Positions 7,379 to 13,894 of a stretch of 15,703 bases of DNA are shown here, in pieces. This stretch comes from Fimbriimonadaceae bacterium (lineage in GTDB: Bacteria; Armatimonadota; Fimbriimonadia; Fimbriimonadales; Fimbriimonadaceae). Within the stretch, counting starts at the first letter, position 1; every line of letters begins with the position of its first letter. The position numbers were made by a program, and so were the translations under genes. The notes beneath the pieces are model-generated. The model saw only the letters and a program-made list of their open reading frames with translations, did not search any database and was not told where the DNA came from. The stretch lies in NCBI GenBank assembly GCA_947447315.1, contig CANFJD010000031.1:1-15703 (forward strand). The letters are read 5' to 3'.

Positions 7379-8713
7379 CTAGTTTTGCGCCTCCAAGTTG
7401 TAACCCGACTCTCCGTGAAGGGCAAGATCCAAGCCTTCCGATTCCTGGGCTTCGGTGACGCGAATGCCTACGACTGCCTGAACGATCTTGAGAAGCAGGA
7501 AGGAACCGACAAAGGCAAAGACGCCCACGGCGGCGATGCCGATGAATTGAGTGAGAATGAGACCGCCTCGGCCACCATTTGTTTTCAGCGCGCCTTCTAC
7601 GGCGGGGTTCACCGCCGCATCCGCGAGGACGCCGGTCAGGATGGCTCCGAGGGCACCTCCAACGCCGTGGACTCCGACTACGTCCAGCGCATCGTCAAAC
7701 TTGAAGAGCTTCTTCAGTTCAAGGGCGAGGCAACAGACTATGCCCGCCGCAAGACCGATACCGATGGCCGCCACCGGCGTGACGAACCCTGCCCCGGGAG
7801 TGATGCCAACCAAGCCAGCAACCAGTCCTGATGCCGCTCCCAGAGCCGTGGGCTTGCCAAACTTGATTTGTTCCGTAAGGAGCCAACCCAGCATGCCAGC
7901 CGCAGCGGCCACGTGGGTGGTGATGAAGGCGTTGATGGCAATGTCGTTCATACCCAGCGCGGAACCAGCGTTAAAGCCAATCCAGCCGAACCAGAGAATG
8001 CCCGCTCCCAGCAGCGTCGTAGTGAGGTTGTTGGGCAGGATCGGTTCATGGTCCAGGGCTTTTCGTTTGCCCAAAGCAATCGCGGCCGCTAGCGCCGAGG
8101 CGCCGCTGGCGAGGTGAACTACGGTTCCACCCGCGAAATCGAGCGCACTTTTACCGAACAACCAGCCGCCGGGGTTCCACACCCAGCATGCAACGGGAGC
8201 ATAGATGAGGAGCGACCAAAGGGAAGTGAACAGAAGGTATCCACCGAACTTCATGCGCTCGGCGATTGCACCGGAAATGAGCGCGGGAGTGATGATCGCG
8301 AACATCATCTGAAACAGCATGAAGAGACCAGCCGGAATGGTGGTCGGAGGGGTGAAGTACGTGTACGGCTCCTTCATCGAGATGCCGTTGCCGCCTAGAA
8401 ACTCAAATCCGCCTATGAATCCGTTAGTGGTTTTCCCAAAGGCGATGGTGTATCCGGCTAGTAGCCACAAGACGCTCACGACACCCATCATCACGAAGCT
8501 GTGCAGATAGGTGCTGAGAACGTTCTTGCGCCGGACCATACCTCCGTAAAACAGTGCTAATCCGGGAGTCATGAACAGCACGAGTGCCGATGCAACGACG
8601 ATCCAGCCGCTGTCTGTCCAATTAATCGTCGCGGCGGGGGCGTCCTCAGCGTGACAAATCGCGGCGGTGCCAACCGCCAAGACGACAGCCAATATTTTGC
8701 GTAGGGCACTCAA
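7379..8713 (-). CDS. amt: ammonium transporter (Amt/MEP/Rh family)
   Basis: This 444-aa inner-membrane channel conducts ammonium or ammonia. A signal peptide (about 1-22, ending CHA) precedes the usual eleven-helix core. Key residues are visible: the periplasmic gate phenylalanines in FQMMFA (Phe134, Phe138), Asp192 in DFAGGTVVH, and the twin pore histidines His200 (VVHLASG) and His349 (VGVHGVGG). The ammonium transporter signature sits at 192-216. The cytoplasmic tail GLDLALHGESGY (427-438) is the conserved PII-responsive C-terminus. The start is TTG at 8713, supported by GGAG 7 nt upstream and by the signal peptide beginning there. It is followed at 16 nt by its PII gene and diverges from a second amt-glnK pair. 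Nitrogen control is expected, but I could not find a sigma-54, NtcA or TnrA site. Confidence 0.96.
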   Translation of the reverse strand: MSALRKILAVVLAVGTAAICHAEDAPAATINWTDSGWIVVASALVLFMTPGLALFYGGMVRRKNVLSTYLHSFVMMGVVSVLWLLAGYTIAFGKTTNGFIGGFEFLGGNGISMKEPYTYFTPPTTIPAGLFMLFQMMFAIITPALISGAIAERMKFGGYLLFTSLWSLLIYAPVACWVWNPGGWLFGKSALDFAGGTVVHLASGASALAAAIALGKRKALDHEPILPNNLTTTLLGAGILWFGWIGFNAGSALGMNDIAINAFITTHVAAAAGMLGWLLTEQIKFGKPTALGAASGLVAGLVGITPGAGFVTPVAAIGIGLAAGIVCCLALELKKLFKFDDALDVVGVHGVGGALGAILTGVLADAAVNPAVEGALKTNGGRGGLILTQFIGIAAVGVFAFVGSFLLLKIVQAVVGIRVTEAQESEGLDLALHGESGYNLEAQN

Positions 8714-9434
8714 TGCCGCTCTCCGGTTAGATGAGCAAAAGCGCCGACGCCAATGTTAAGGCGGGAGGACGGGGAGAAAAAGTTAAGCCCTTGGCGGGCG
8801 CATCGTGTCTTCATGTGTTATTCAAGGGTCTTAATCGACCCGGTTGCTTCTCCAGCGAGATGTTCCGCGCCCTTGCGGATGAAGAATTGTAAATCAAAAT
8901 TCAGAATTTCAACAAAGAATTTGAGTATTTTCTGAAATTAGCTTCAGATAAACTTTCGATTTAGCTAACAATTTCTTTTGGATAAGGCCCAAATTTGTTT
9001 CGGTGAGGATCCTGTTGCGAACTGTATCTAAAAGAAATTTACCATTCCTCAAATTCAAATTATCGGTGTCGCAGGTTCAAACTAGGCAAATATTAAGAAT
9101 TATTATTGCTAATGGGTGTGGAGCGAGGTGATCAACGCTTGCTCGCCTGACGGACCGAAAGGATCATTGTTAACCGTCCCCGCCCTGCAAAAGATTATTA
9201 GGAATTCTGGGAAAAAGGCCATATAATTCCCCATCCGCAACGGCGCGGAATTCGGGTTGTTCCGGAAAAAAAGATGAAGGGAACTATTGTTATCCAGAAG
9301 GCGCCGTGTGGCAAGGGTATTTGTCCCTCCCCCCGGCATCGTAATAATCGTCATTCGTTCAGTGGGTCTGCGTCGACGCCCAACGTTACTTTTCATGCTT
9401 GCCGTCACCAGGATGTGATCTTAGGAGCGCTCGC
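8714..9434. promoter_or_regulatory. 721-nt AT-rich divergent intergenic region between two amt operons
   Basis: No ORF here is convincing. The region must hold the promoters of both amt-glnK operons. On the plus strand, TATAAT at 9222-9227 is a perfect -10 box, but the hexamer 16-18 bp upstream is a poor -35. AT-rich inverted repeats include AATTTCA/TGAAATT (8905-8911 and 8933-8939) and TTAGCT/AGCTAA (8938-8943 and 8963-8968). Around 9119-9170 two stems can form: GAGCGAG with CTTGCTC, and GACGG with CCGTC enclosing a GAAA turn. They would lie upstream of the TATAAT-driven transcript. Confidence 0.5.
9222..9227 (+). promoter_or_regulatory. candidate -10 box for amt2
   Basis: TATAAT matches the sigma-70 -10 consensus exactly and lies about 208 nt before the amt2 start, which would give a long 5' leader. 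No TTGACA-like hexamer stands at the right distance, so an activator would probably be needed. The match may be chance in this AT-rich stretch. Confidence 0.3.
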
Positions 9435-10991
9435 ATGTTGAGGCTTGCCCGTAGTTTTGTCGGCTTAAAGGCCGGCAGTGATCGGTCCGCTTCCCCCCGC
9501 GCAGTCCCCATGACTCGTGCAGAGAAACTACGTTTAGGCGCGGCCGTATTCGGCGGGAAAATGGTGGGGCTGGCGCTCATCATGCTCGCCATTTTCTGTT
9601 ATCAAAACTTCATCTCCCCGGCTCATGCAGCCGATGAATACACCAAAAACGAGTTGAACATGATCAACACGATTAACACCGTGTGGGTCTTGGTCGCTGC
9701 ATTTTTGGTATTCGGCATGCAAGCCGGTTTCGTCATGTTGGAAGCGGGTTTCGCCCGTACTCGAGAAACCGTAAACGTTCTGATGGAGTGTATTTTCGAC
9801 ACCTGTCTTTGCGGCTTCCTGTTCTGGGCGATCGGCTACGCCTTCATGTTTAGCCACGGTAACGGCTTTATCGGCCAAAACTGGTTCTTCCTTTCGGGAG
9901 CACCGGCCACCTACGAAGCCTACGGAATTCCGATCCTTGCGCACTGGGTGTTCCAGTTCGCATTTGCGGATACCTGTTCCACGATCGTTTCGGGCGCCAT
10001 GATTGGTCGCACCAGTTTCCGGGGCGATATTCTCTACTCGATTGGCATTACCGGTTTCATCTACCCAATCCTCGGACACTGGGCCTGGGGACCGGACGGA
10101 TTCCTTGTGACCATGGGCACGCCCGGAAACTTCCTGCCGTCCATCGGTACCGGCTTCCGAGACTTTGCTGGTTCCACGGTGGTTCACACCATCGGCGGTG
10201 TCGCATCCCTTGCCGGTGCAATTGCGCTAGGACCTCGTCTGGGTCGAATCTTTGCCCGCGACGATAAAAAGCGCGGTGGAATGCCGCCTCCTCACAACCT
10301 TACGATTGCCGCCGTTGGCGGATTTCTTCTCTGGTTCGGTTGGTACGGCTTTAACCCCGGCAGCACACTCTCGGCGATGGATGCGCAGGGAATTGGTCGG
10401 GTTGCCGCCAATACAACGCTTGCGGCATGTTCTGGTGGTATGGCCGCCATGATCATCGCGTTCATGATCGGCCCCACGAAGGGCAAATTCGACATTGGTT
10501 ACACCGTCAACGGCTTCCTGGCCGGATTGGTGGCTATCACCTGTCCGTGCTACTGGGTCAGCCCGTTGGGTTCGCTCATCCTCGGTTTTGTGGCCGGTCT
10601 GCTGGTCTACATTGGAATCAATCTCGTAGAGTGGTTCCGAATCGATGACCCAGTTGGCGCGGTCACCGTTCATGGCATCAACGGTATTTGGGGAACCATC
10701 GCTCTTGGCTTGTTTGCCAGCGGAGAATACGGCGTAACCGGTCCTACGGGAGCCGACAACTCGGCGCCGGTGAAGGGCCTGTTTTACGGTGGCGGTCCCC
10801 AGGTGCTCATCGCGCAGCTCATCGGTAGCTTCATCATTACGGCGGCAACGTTCATCATTACGTTCACCATGATGTGGATCATCCGAAAGCTTCCGCACCC
10901 GTTCAACTTGCGGGTAGAAGCGGCTGGAGAGACCATGACCGGCGGTATCGACGTGTTCGAGCACGGCATCGAGGCGTACCCCGCCCAATAA
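9435..10991 (+). CDS. amt: ammonium transporter, second paralogue with long N-terminus (Amt)
   Basis: This is a second Amt channel, 518 aa. ATG 9435 is chosen because AGGAG (9423-9427) lies 7 nt before it; an in-frame ATG at 9399 lacks such a site. The N-terminus is unusual: about 42 basic, mostly hydrophilic residues, then a hydrophobic segment (about 43-57) and an Ala-His-Ala site (63-66), as in a signal peptide with a very long n-region. The channel core starts at about 70. Asp243 in FRDFAGSTVVH, the pore histidines His251 and His413 (TVHGING) and GFNPGS (305-310) are conserved. The tail GGIDVFEHGIEAYP (503-516) is the PII-interacting C-terminus. It is clearly different from Amt1 (VFEHGIEAYP tail, longer loops) and not a recent copy. 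Its PII gene follows after 53 nt, and the pair diverges from amt1-glnK1. Confidence 0.95.
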   Translation: MLRLARSFVGLKAGSDRSASPRAVPMTRAEKLRLGAAVFGGKMVGLALIMLAIFCYQNFISPAHAADEYTKNELNMINTINTVWVLVAAFLVFGMQAGFVMLEAGFARTRETVNVLMECIFDTCLCGFLFWAIGYAFMFSHGNGFIGQNWFFLSGAPATYEAYGIPILAHWVFQFAFADTCSTIVSGAMIGRTSFRGDILYSIGITGFIYPILGHWAWGPDGFLVTMGTPGNFLPSIGTGFRDFAGSTVVHTIGGVASLAGAIALGPRLGRIFARDDKKRGGMPPPHNLTIAAVGGFLLWFGWYGFNPGSTLSAMDAQGIGRVAANTTLAACSGGMAAMIIAFMIGPTKGKFDIGYTVNGFLAGLVAITCPCYWVSPLGSLILGFVAGLLVYIGINLVEWFRIDDPVGAVTVHGINGIWGTIALGLFASGEYGVTGPTGADNSAPVKGLFYGGGPQVLIAQLIGSFIITAATFIITFTMMWIIRKLPHPFNLRVEAAGETMTGGIDVFEHGIEAYPAQ

Positions 10992-10998
10992 GCAGATC

Positions 10999-11026
10999 GG
11001 GGTGGGTGATCACAATCACCTGCCCC
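10999..11026 (+). repeat. intercistronic hairpin between amt2 and glnK2
   Basis: GGGGTGGGTGAT (10999-11010) pairs with ATCACCTGCCCC (11015-11026) over a CACA loop. In RNA this is a 12-bp stem with two adjacent G-U pairs. It sits 7 nt after the amt2 stop and 4 nt before the glnK2 Shine-Dalgarno site. No T-tract follows, so partial attenuation or mRNA stabilisation fits better than full termination. Confidence 0.6.
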
Positions 11027-11044
11027 AGTCAGAAGGATTGAAAT

Positions 11045-11389
11045 ATGTATCTAGTTATCGCAATCATTCGCCATCACTTGCTGGAGTCCGTTAGGGATGC
11101 TCTGCAAGATGTCGGGGTTATTGGGGTCTCGGTGAGCGATTGCCGAGGCTCGGGCCACCAACTCAATGTAACCCACTCTTTCCGCGGCTCACAATACGGC
11201 AATTCCCTGGAACCTCGTGTCCGGTTGGAGATCGCATTAAATGAAGCGCACCTCAACGATGCCGTTGATGCGATTCAAAAGGCGGCTTGCACCGGCGAAA
11301 TCGGTGACGGGAAAATCCTTGTGCTGCCGATTCAAAATGCTGTCCGCATCCGCACCAACGAGCGCGGAAACGTTGCTCTCGACGCATAG
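11045..11389 (+). CDS. glnK: PII nitrogen-regulatory protein, Amt2-linked (GlnK-type)
   Basis: This 114-aa PII protein has AGAAGGA (11031-11037) 7 nt before its ATG. Conserved parts are SFRGSQY in the T-loop (Tyr51 kept; Tyr46 replaced by Phe), Gln39, TGEIGDGK (83-90, Lys90 kept) and RIRTNERG (101-108). Lys40 is Leu, Asp54 is Ser and Lys58 is Arg. It shares RGSQY and Arg58 with the Amt1-linked protein, which suggests a common sub-type. It is the likely gating partner of the channel encoded 53 nt upstream. The retained Tyr51 would allow uridylylation if a GlnD enzyme exists in the genome. A strong hairpin ends the operon 12 nt later. Confidence 0.95.
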   Translation: MYLVIAIIRHHLLESVRDALQDVGVIGVSVSDCRGSGHQLNVTHSFRGSQYGNSLEPRVRLEIALNEAHLNDAVDAIQKAACTGEIGDGKILVLPIQNAVRIRTNERGNVALDA

Positions 11390-11696
11390 CATCGGACTGA
11401 TAGAACGCGGTCGCTCAGGTTTGAGCGACCGCGTTCTCGTTCATGGACGTTTCGCTCAAAGCAGGGTTGTCGAATCCAAATTTCGATTACTTCCATTCCG
11501 CGAGCCCGGTTTGTAGGCGACGCGCGGATATCTAGAGCACCCCAAGCCAAGCCCATTCTGCCATTTGGTGATGCGTGAGCGGTGACATTGAGTTCCTATG
11601 AGCCTGACATCAGCGGGTCAAGCAAAATCGAATTGACCTATCGGCGACCTTTTTGTAGTCATTCGCCGCTAATTGGCGTAGAATACGAGCATAGCT
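11390..11696. other. 307-nt intergenic region
   Basis: It begins with the hairpin terminator of the amt2-glnK2 operon (11402-11437). Beyond it I see no supportable ORF. Near its end, TAGAAT (11679-11684) could be the -10 box of the iron-sulfur carrier gene, 12 nt before that ATG; no good -35 stands at the usual distance. Confidence 0.5.
11402..11437 (+). terminator. strong hairpin terminator after glnK2
   Basis: AGAACGCGGTCGCTCA (11402-11417) and its exact complement (11422-11437) make a perfect 16-bp GC-rich stem with a GGTT loop, 12 nt past the glnK2 stop. No T-tract follows, but the stem strength and position make termination the most likely role. Confidence 0.8.
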
Positions 11697-12104
11697 ATGA
11701 GCGTGACACTTGAAACTCCTGCCGTCGTCTCGGCGGTCACCATCACTGATCGAGCCGCTACCGAACTTCTGGATCTCAAAAACAGCCAGAATCGGCCCGA
11801 AAGTGCACTTCGAATCTGGGTGGCTGGTGGTGGATGCAGTGGCCTCCAGTACGGCATGGCCCTCGATGACGATCGCGATGCCGAAGATAACGAATTCACA
11901 CATAACGGCGTAAAGATTTGGATCGACTCGCTGAGCCTTGGATACATGGAAGGCGCCGTTGTTGACTACGTCGACGATGTTCTTGGCGGTGGCTTCAAGA
12001 TTGAAAACCCCAACGCAACCGCGAGTTGCGGATGCGGTTCCAGCTTCAAAACCGAGGGTTCGGCTGGTGGTGGCTGCGGCGGCGGTTGCGGCTGCTCTCG
12101 ATAA
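11697..12104 (+). CDS. A-type iron-sulfur cluster carrier (IscA/ErpA/HesB) with extra Cys-rich tail
   Basis: The protein (135 aa) is an A-type carrier that receives Fe-S clusters from a scaffold and passes them to target enzymes. The three conserved ligands are present: Cys47 in AGGGCSGLQY, and Cys111 and Cys113 in SCGCGSSF. The usual family ends soon after that motif, at about 105-120 residues. This one continues with a Gly-rich tail, GGGCGGGCGCSR, adding Cys127, Cys131 and Cys133. The ATG at 11697 lacks a Shine-Dalgarno site, and TAGAAT lies 12 nt upstream, so the leader may be very short. It is a single-gene unit, bounded upstream by the glnK2 terminator and downstream by a strong intrinsic terminator. 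The 7Fe ferredoxin about 4.8 kb away is a possible client, but nothing shows it. I cannot choose between ErpA and IscA. Confidence 0.93.
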   Translation: MSVTLETPAVVSAVTITDRAATELLDLKNSQNRPESALRIWVAGGGCSGLQYGMALDDDRDAEDNEFTHNGVKIWIDSLSLGYMEGAVVDYVDDVLGGGFKIENPNATASCGCGSSFKTEGSAGGGCGGGCGCSR

Positions 12105-12127
12105 TAACTTTCCGCTTTCCAATCCTC

Positions 12128-12175
12128 AATAACCCGACTTCCTCCTCCGAGGAAATCGGGTTATTTTTGTTTTTT
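12128..12175 (+). terminator. intrinsic terminator of the Fe-S carrier gene
   Basis: AATAACCCGA (12128-12137) pairs with TCGGGTTATT (12156-12165), and TTCCTC pairs with GAGGAA inside, giving a 16-pair stem with one mismatch and a CTCC loop. A T-rich tract runs to 12175. This is the clearest Rho-independent terminator in the window. Confidence 0.95.
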
Positions 12176-12278
12176 CCGAACCTGAGGTCCGTTCAAAGTT
12201 GAAATTTCATGTGAAAATTTAGCGGTTTTTTAATATTCTCTTATGAATTTCCGAATTTTATTCGTACAATGTTCGCCA

Positions 12279-12298
12279 CCAGAGGCTCACGCCTCTGG
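12279..12298 (+). repeat. hairpin immediately before the porin start
   Basis: CCAGAGGC (12279-12286) and GCCTCTGG (12291-12298) form a perfect 8-bp stem with a TCAC loop, 3 nt before ATG 12302. TACAAT at 12265-12270 could be a -10 box, in which case the mRNA would begin at or just before this hairpin. It could stabilise the 5' end or affect ribosome access. Confidence 0.55.
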
Positions 12299-12301
12299 GC
12301 A

Positions 12302-13411
12302 ATGGCAATGAAATCTCTACATAGGAACTTCTTAGTGCGATCATCGATGCTCGCCGCTCTCTCGTCCATTAGCATCGTCGCTCACGCAGATGATCCGGAG
12401 TACACGTTTAGTGGATTCCTTGACATCTACTACCAGGCCGATTTCGGCAAGCCGGCCACTGGCAATTCCGTGAATTACCGCCAGTTCGATACCTATCACA
12501 ACGGCTTCACCATGGCGGCGCTTCAGGGCACAGTGGTTAAGAAGCCGAAGGCCGATAATCCCTGGGGATTCACGCTACAGGTCTCCGTCGGAAAGAACGC
12601 CGACATCATGGCCGCTACCGAACCGGCTGGACCGAACTCTGGACTGAAGTACCTGCAGCAGGCTTACGTGACCTACCAGAATCCGAATTACACGGTCGAC
12701 ATTGGTAAGTTCCTCACCTGGATTGGTTACGAAGGCATCGTAAGTGCCGACAACGATAACTACTCTCGATCCTTCCTGTTCTACTTTGCCCAGCCTATCT
12801 ATCACGTTGGCGCCCGCGCCAGCACCACCGTGGGACCGGCCAGCGTCGGCCTCTATCTGGTCAACGGTTGGAACGAAGCGGAAGACAGCAATGCGGGCAA
12901 GAGCTACGGCGCCAGCGCAAATGTTCCGATTGGAAAGGGATCCCTCAACTTGGCTTACTACGGCGGTAATGAAGGCGCGGCCACTCTCAACGGTTTCGGC
13001 GCTACCGGCGGTACGAACGTAAATCTTGGCGACCTCGTGTTCGTCTATCCTCTCTCGCCCAAATTGAAGTTAGCCCTCAATGCCGATTACGGTAGCGCGA
13101 AGGGATTGGATGCGGGCGATCCGGGTGGACACTTCTCCGGTGCGGCCGGCTACTTGAAGTACACCGTTGATGATAAGTCAGCAATCGGCTTCCGCTACGA
13201 CACGTTCAGCGACCCAGACGGTTTCCGTTCGGGAACGGCGGCGCGATATACGTCGGTGACCGGGAATTACGACGTCAGCCTCAGCCCGACCTCACTCTTG
13301 CGTGCAGAAATTCGCTACGACAAATCGAACTACTCGGTTTTCAATAGCGAAAACGGCGGTACAAGTAAGGATCGCACAACCTTCACCATATCCCACGTCC
13401 TCCGGTTCTGA
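12302..13411 (+). CDS. outer-membrane beta-barrel porin (OmpL-like, bbp2 type)
   Basis: The protein has a signal peptide: MKSLHRN, then a hydrophobic core to SIVAHA, cleaved before DDPEY. The mature part (about 340 aa) is rich in alternating polar and aromatic strands typical of a beta-barrel, for example FSGFLDIYYQADF at the start, and ends HVLRF with the C-terminal Phe used for barrel insertion. It resembles the putative beta-barrel porin-2 / OmpL-like family. Frequent NG, DN and GG turns fit strand hairpins. An in-frame ATG at 12269 would put a hairpin and a possible promoter inside the gene, so 12302 (or 12308) is better; neither has a Shine-Dalgarno site. Lying between ammonium-sensing genes, it may pass ammonium or other small solutes; the substrate is inferred from position only. 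The next gene, a PII relative, starts 99 nt on. Confidence 0.85.
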   Translation: MAMKSLHRNFLVRSSMLAALSSISIVAHADDPEYTFSGFLDIYYQADFGKPATGNSVNYRQFDTYHNGFTMAALQGTVVKKPKADNPWGFTLQVSVGKNADIMAATEPAGPNSGLKYLQQAYVTYQNPNYTVDIGKFLTWIGYEGIVSADNDNYSRSFLFYFAQPIYHVGARASTTVGPASVGLYLVNGWNEAEDSNAGKSYGASANVPIGKGSLNLAYYGGNEGAATLNGFGATGGTNVNLGDLVFVYPLSPKLKLALNADYGSAKGLDAGDPGGHFSGAAGYLKYTVDDKSAIGFRYDTFSDPDGFRSGTAARYTSVTGNYDVSLSPTSLLRAEIRYDKSNYSVFNSENGGTSKDRTTFTISHVLRF

Positions 13412-13477
13412 GCCGGTCGTCCTCACCAGGACTTTCTGGGGCGGGACGATTGAACAATCCTCTCCTTGAGGTACGGT

Positions 13478-13511
13478 TTCTGATCGAGCGCAAGGTGGCG
13501 CTCGATCAGAA
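13478..13511 (+). promoter_or_regulatory. 14-bp hairpin running into the third PII start codon
   Basis: TTCTGATCGAGCGC (13478-13491) pairs perfectly with GCGCTCGATCAGAA (13498-13511). The last A is the first base of the ATG at 13511. The 6-nt loop is AAGGTG, the only Shine-Dalgarno-like sequence near this start, though at 13 nt it is too far for a normal site unless the hairpin brings it closer. It could control translation or end the porin transcript. Confidence 0.65.
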
Positions 13512-13849
13512 TGGTCCGCGTCGTTTGTTTCATCCGTCCCCACCGGCTCGAACCGGTGAAGAGTGCAATTGCGGCGCTAGGAATTACCGGTCTCACGGTT
13601 TCGGACGTGAGAGGAACCGGTAATTCGCGCCAAGAAGCCAGCCGGCAATCTAGATGGGATCCGGTGATCTCAATGCCCATCAAGGCTCGCATCGAAACCG
13701 TCGTATCGGAAGAACTAAAAGAACCAGTCATTCAAGCGATTCTTGAAAATGCGCAAACTGGCGAAAGTGATGACGGATTCATCTTCACCGAACCCATATT
13801 TGATGCCGTCCGCATCCGCACCGGCGAGCGCGGCGAGTTGGCCGCCTAA
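13511..13849 (+). CDS. divergent PII-family protein (lacks T-loop Tyr and B-loop Lys)
   Basis: This 112-aa protein aligns with PII end to end without gaps: MVRVVCFIRPHRLEPVKSAI at the N-terminus and VRIRTGERG near the C-terminus (100-108) are typical. The working parts have changed. The T-loop (about 37-55) has no Tyr46 or Tyr51 (Gln and Pro instead), so it cannot be uridylylated at the usual site. Gln39 is Ser. The B-loop TGxxGDGK is TGESDDGF, losing Gly87 and the ATP-contacting Lys90. It may bind nucleotides differently, have lost 2-oxoglutarate sensing, or form mixed trimers with the other two PII proteins. There is no adjacent amt gene on its 5' side; the porin is 99 nt upstream. The ATG abuts a 14-bp hairpin. 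The intact frame and conserved core argue against a pseudogene. Confidence 0.88.
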   Translation: MVRVVCFIRPHRLEPVKSAIAALGITGLTVSDVRGTGNSRQEASRQSRWDPVISMPIKARIETVVSEELKEPVIQAILENAQTGESDDGFIFTEPIFDAVRIRTGERGELAA

Positions 13850-13894
13850 GTCACTCAGGTCAATTTATACACGTGTTAGGAATCGAACGTCAGG

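Noticed and set aside
8725..8760. Sigma-54-like sequence upstream of amt1 on the minus strand
   Set aside because: A TTGGCG and a TTGCT are present, but the GG to GC spacing is 13 nt rather than 10.
9309..9324. Sigma-54-like promoter TGGCAAG-N4-TTTG upstream of amt2
   Set aside because: The required GC of the -12 element is absent at the correct distance (TG instead), so the match is not convincing.
9345..9400. Glutamine (glnA-type) riboswitch, suggested by CGTTCA before amt2
   Set aside because: The conserved GACGGAAGTAGG and CCGAAGGAACGC segments are not found downstream of it.
9109..9408. Minus-strand 99-codon ORF in the amt1-amt2 intergenic region
   Set aside because: No ribosome site or recognisable domain, and it covers the likely promoter and leader of amt2.
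9534..10988. Long minus-strand ORFs opposite amt2
   Set aside because: They are hydrophilic, low-complexity antisense shadows of a clearly conserved membrane protein gene.
12269..12301. Porin start at ATG 12269
   Set aside because: It would place charged, non-signal residues before the signal peptide, has no ribosome site, and starts within a possible -10 box and hairpin leader.
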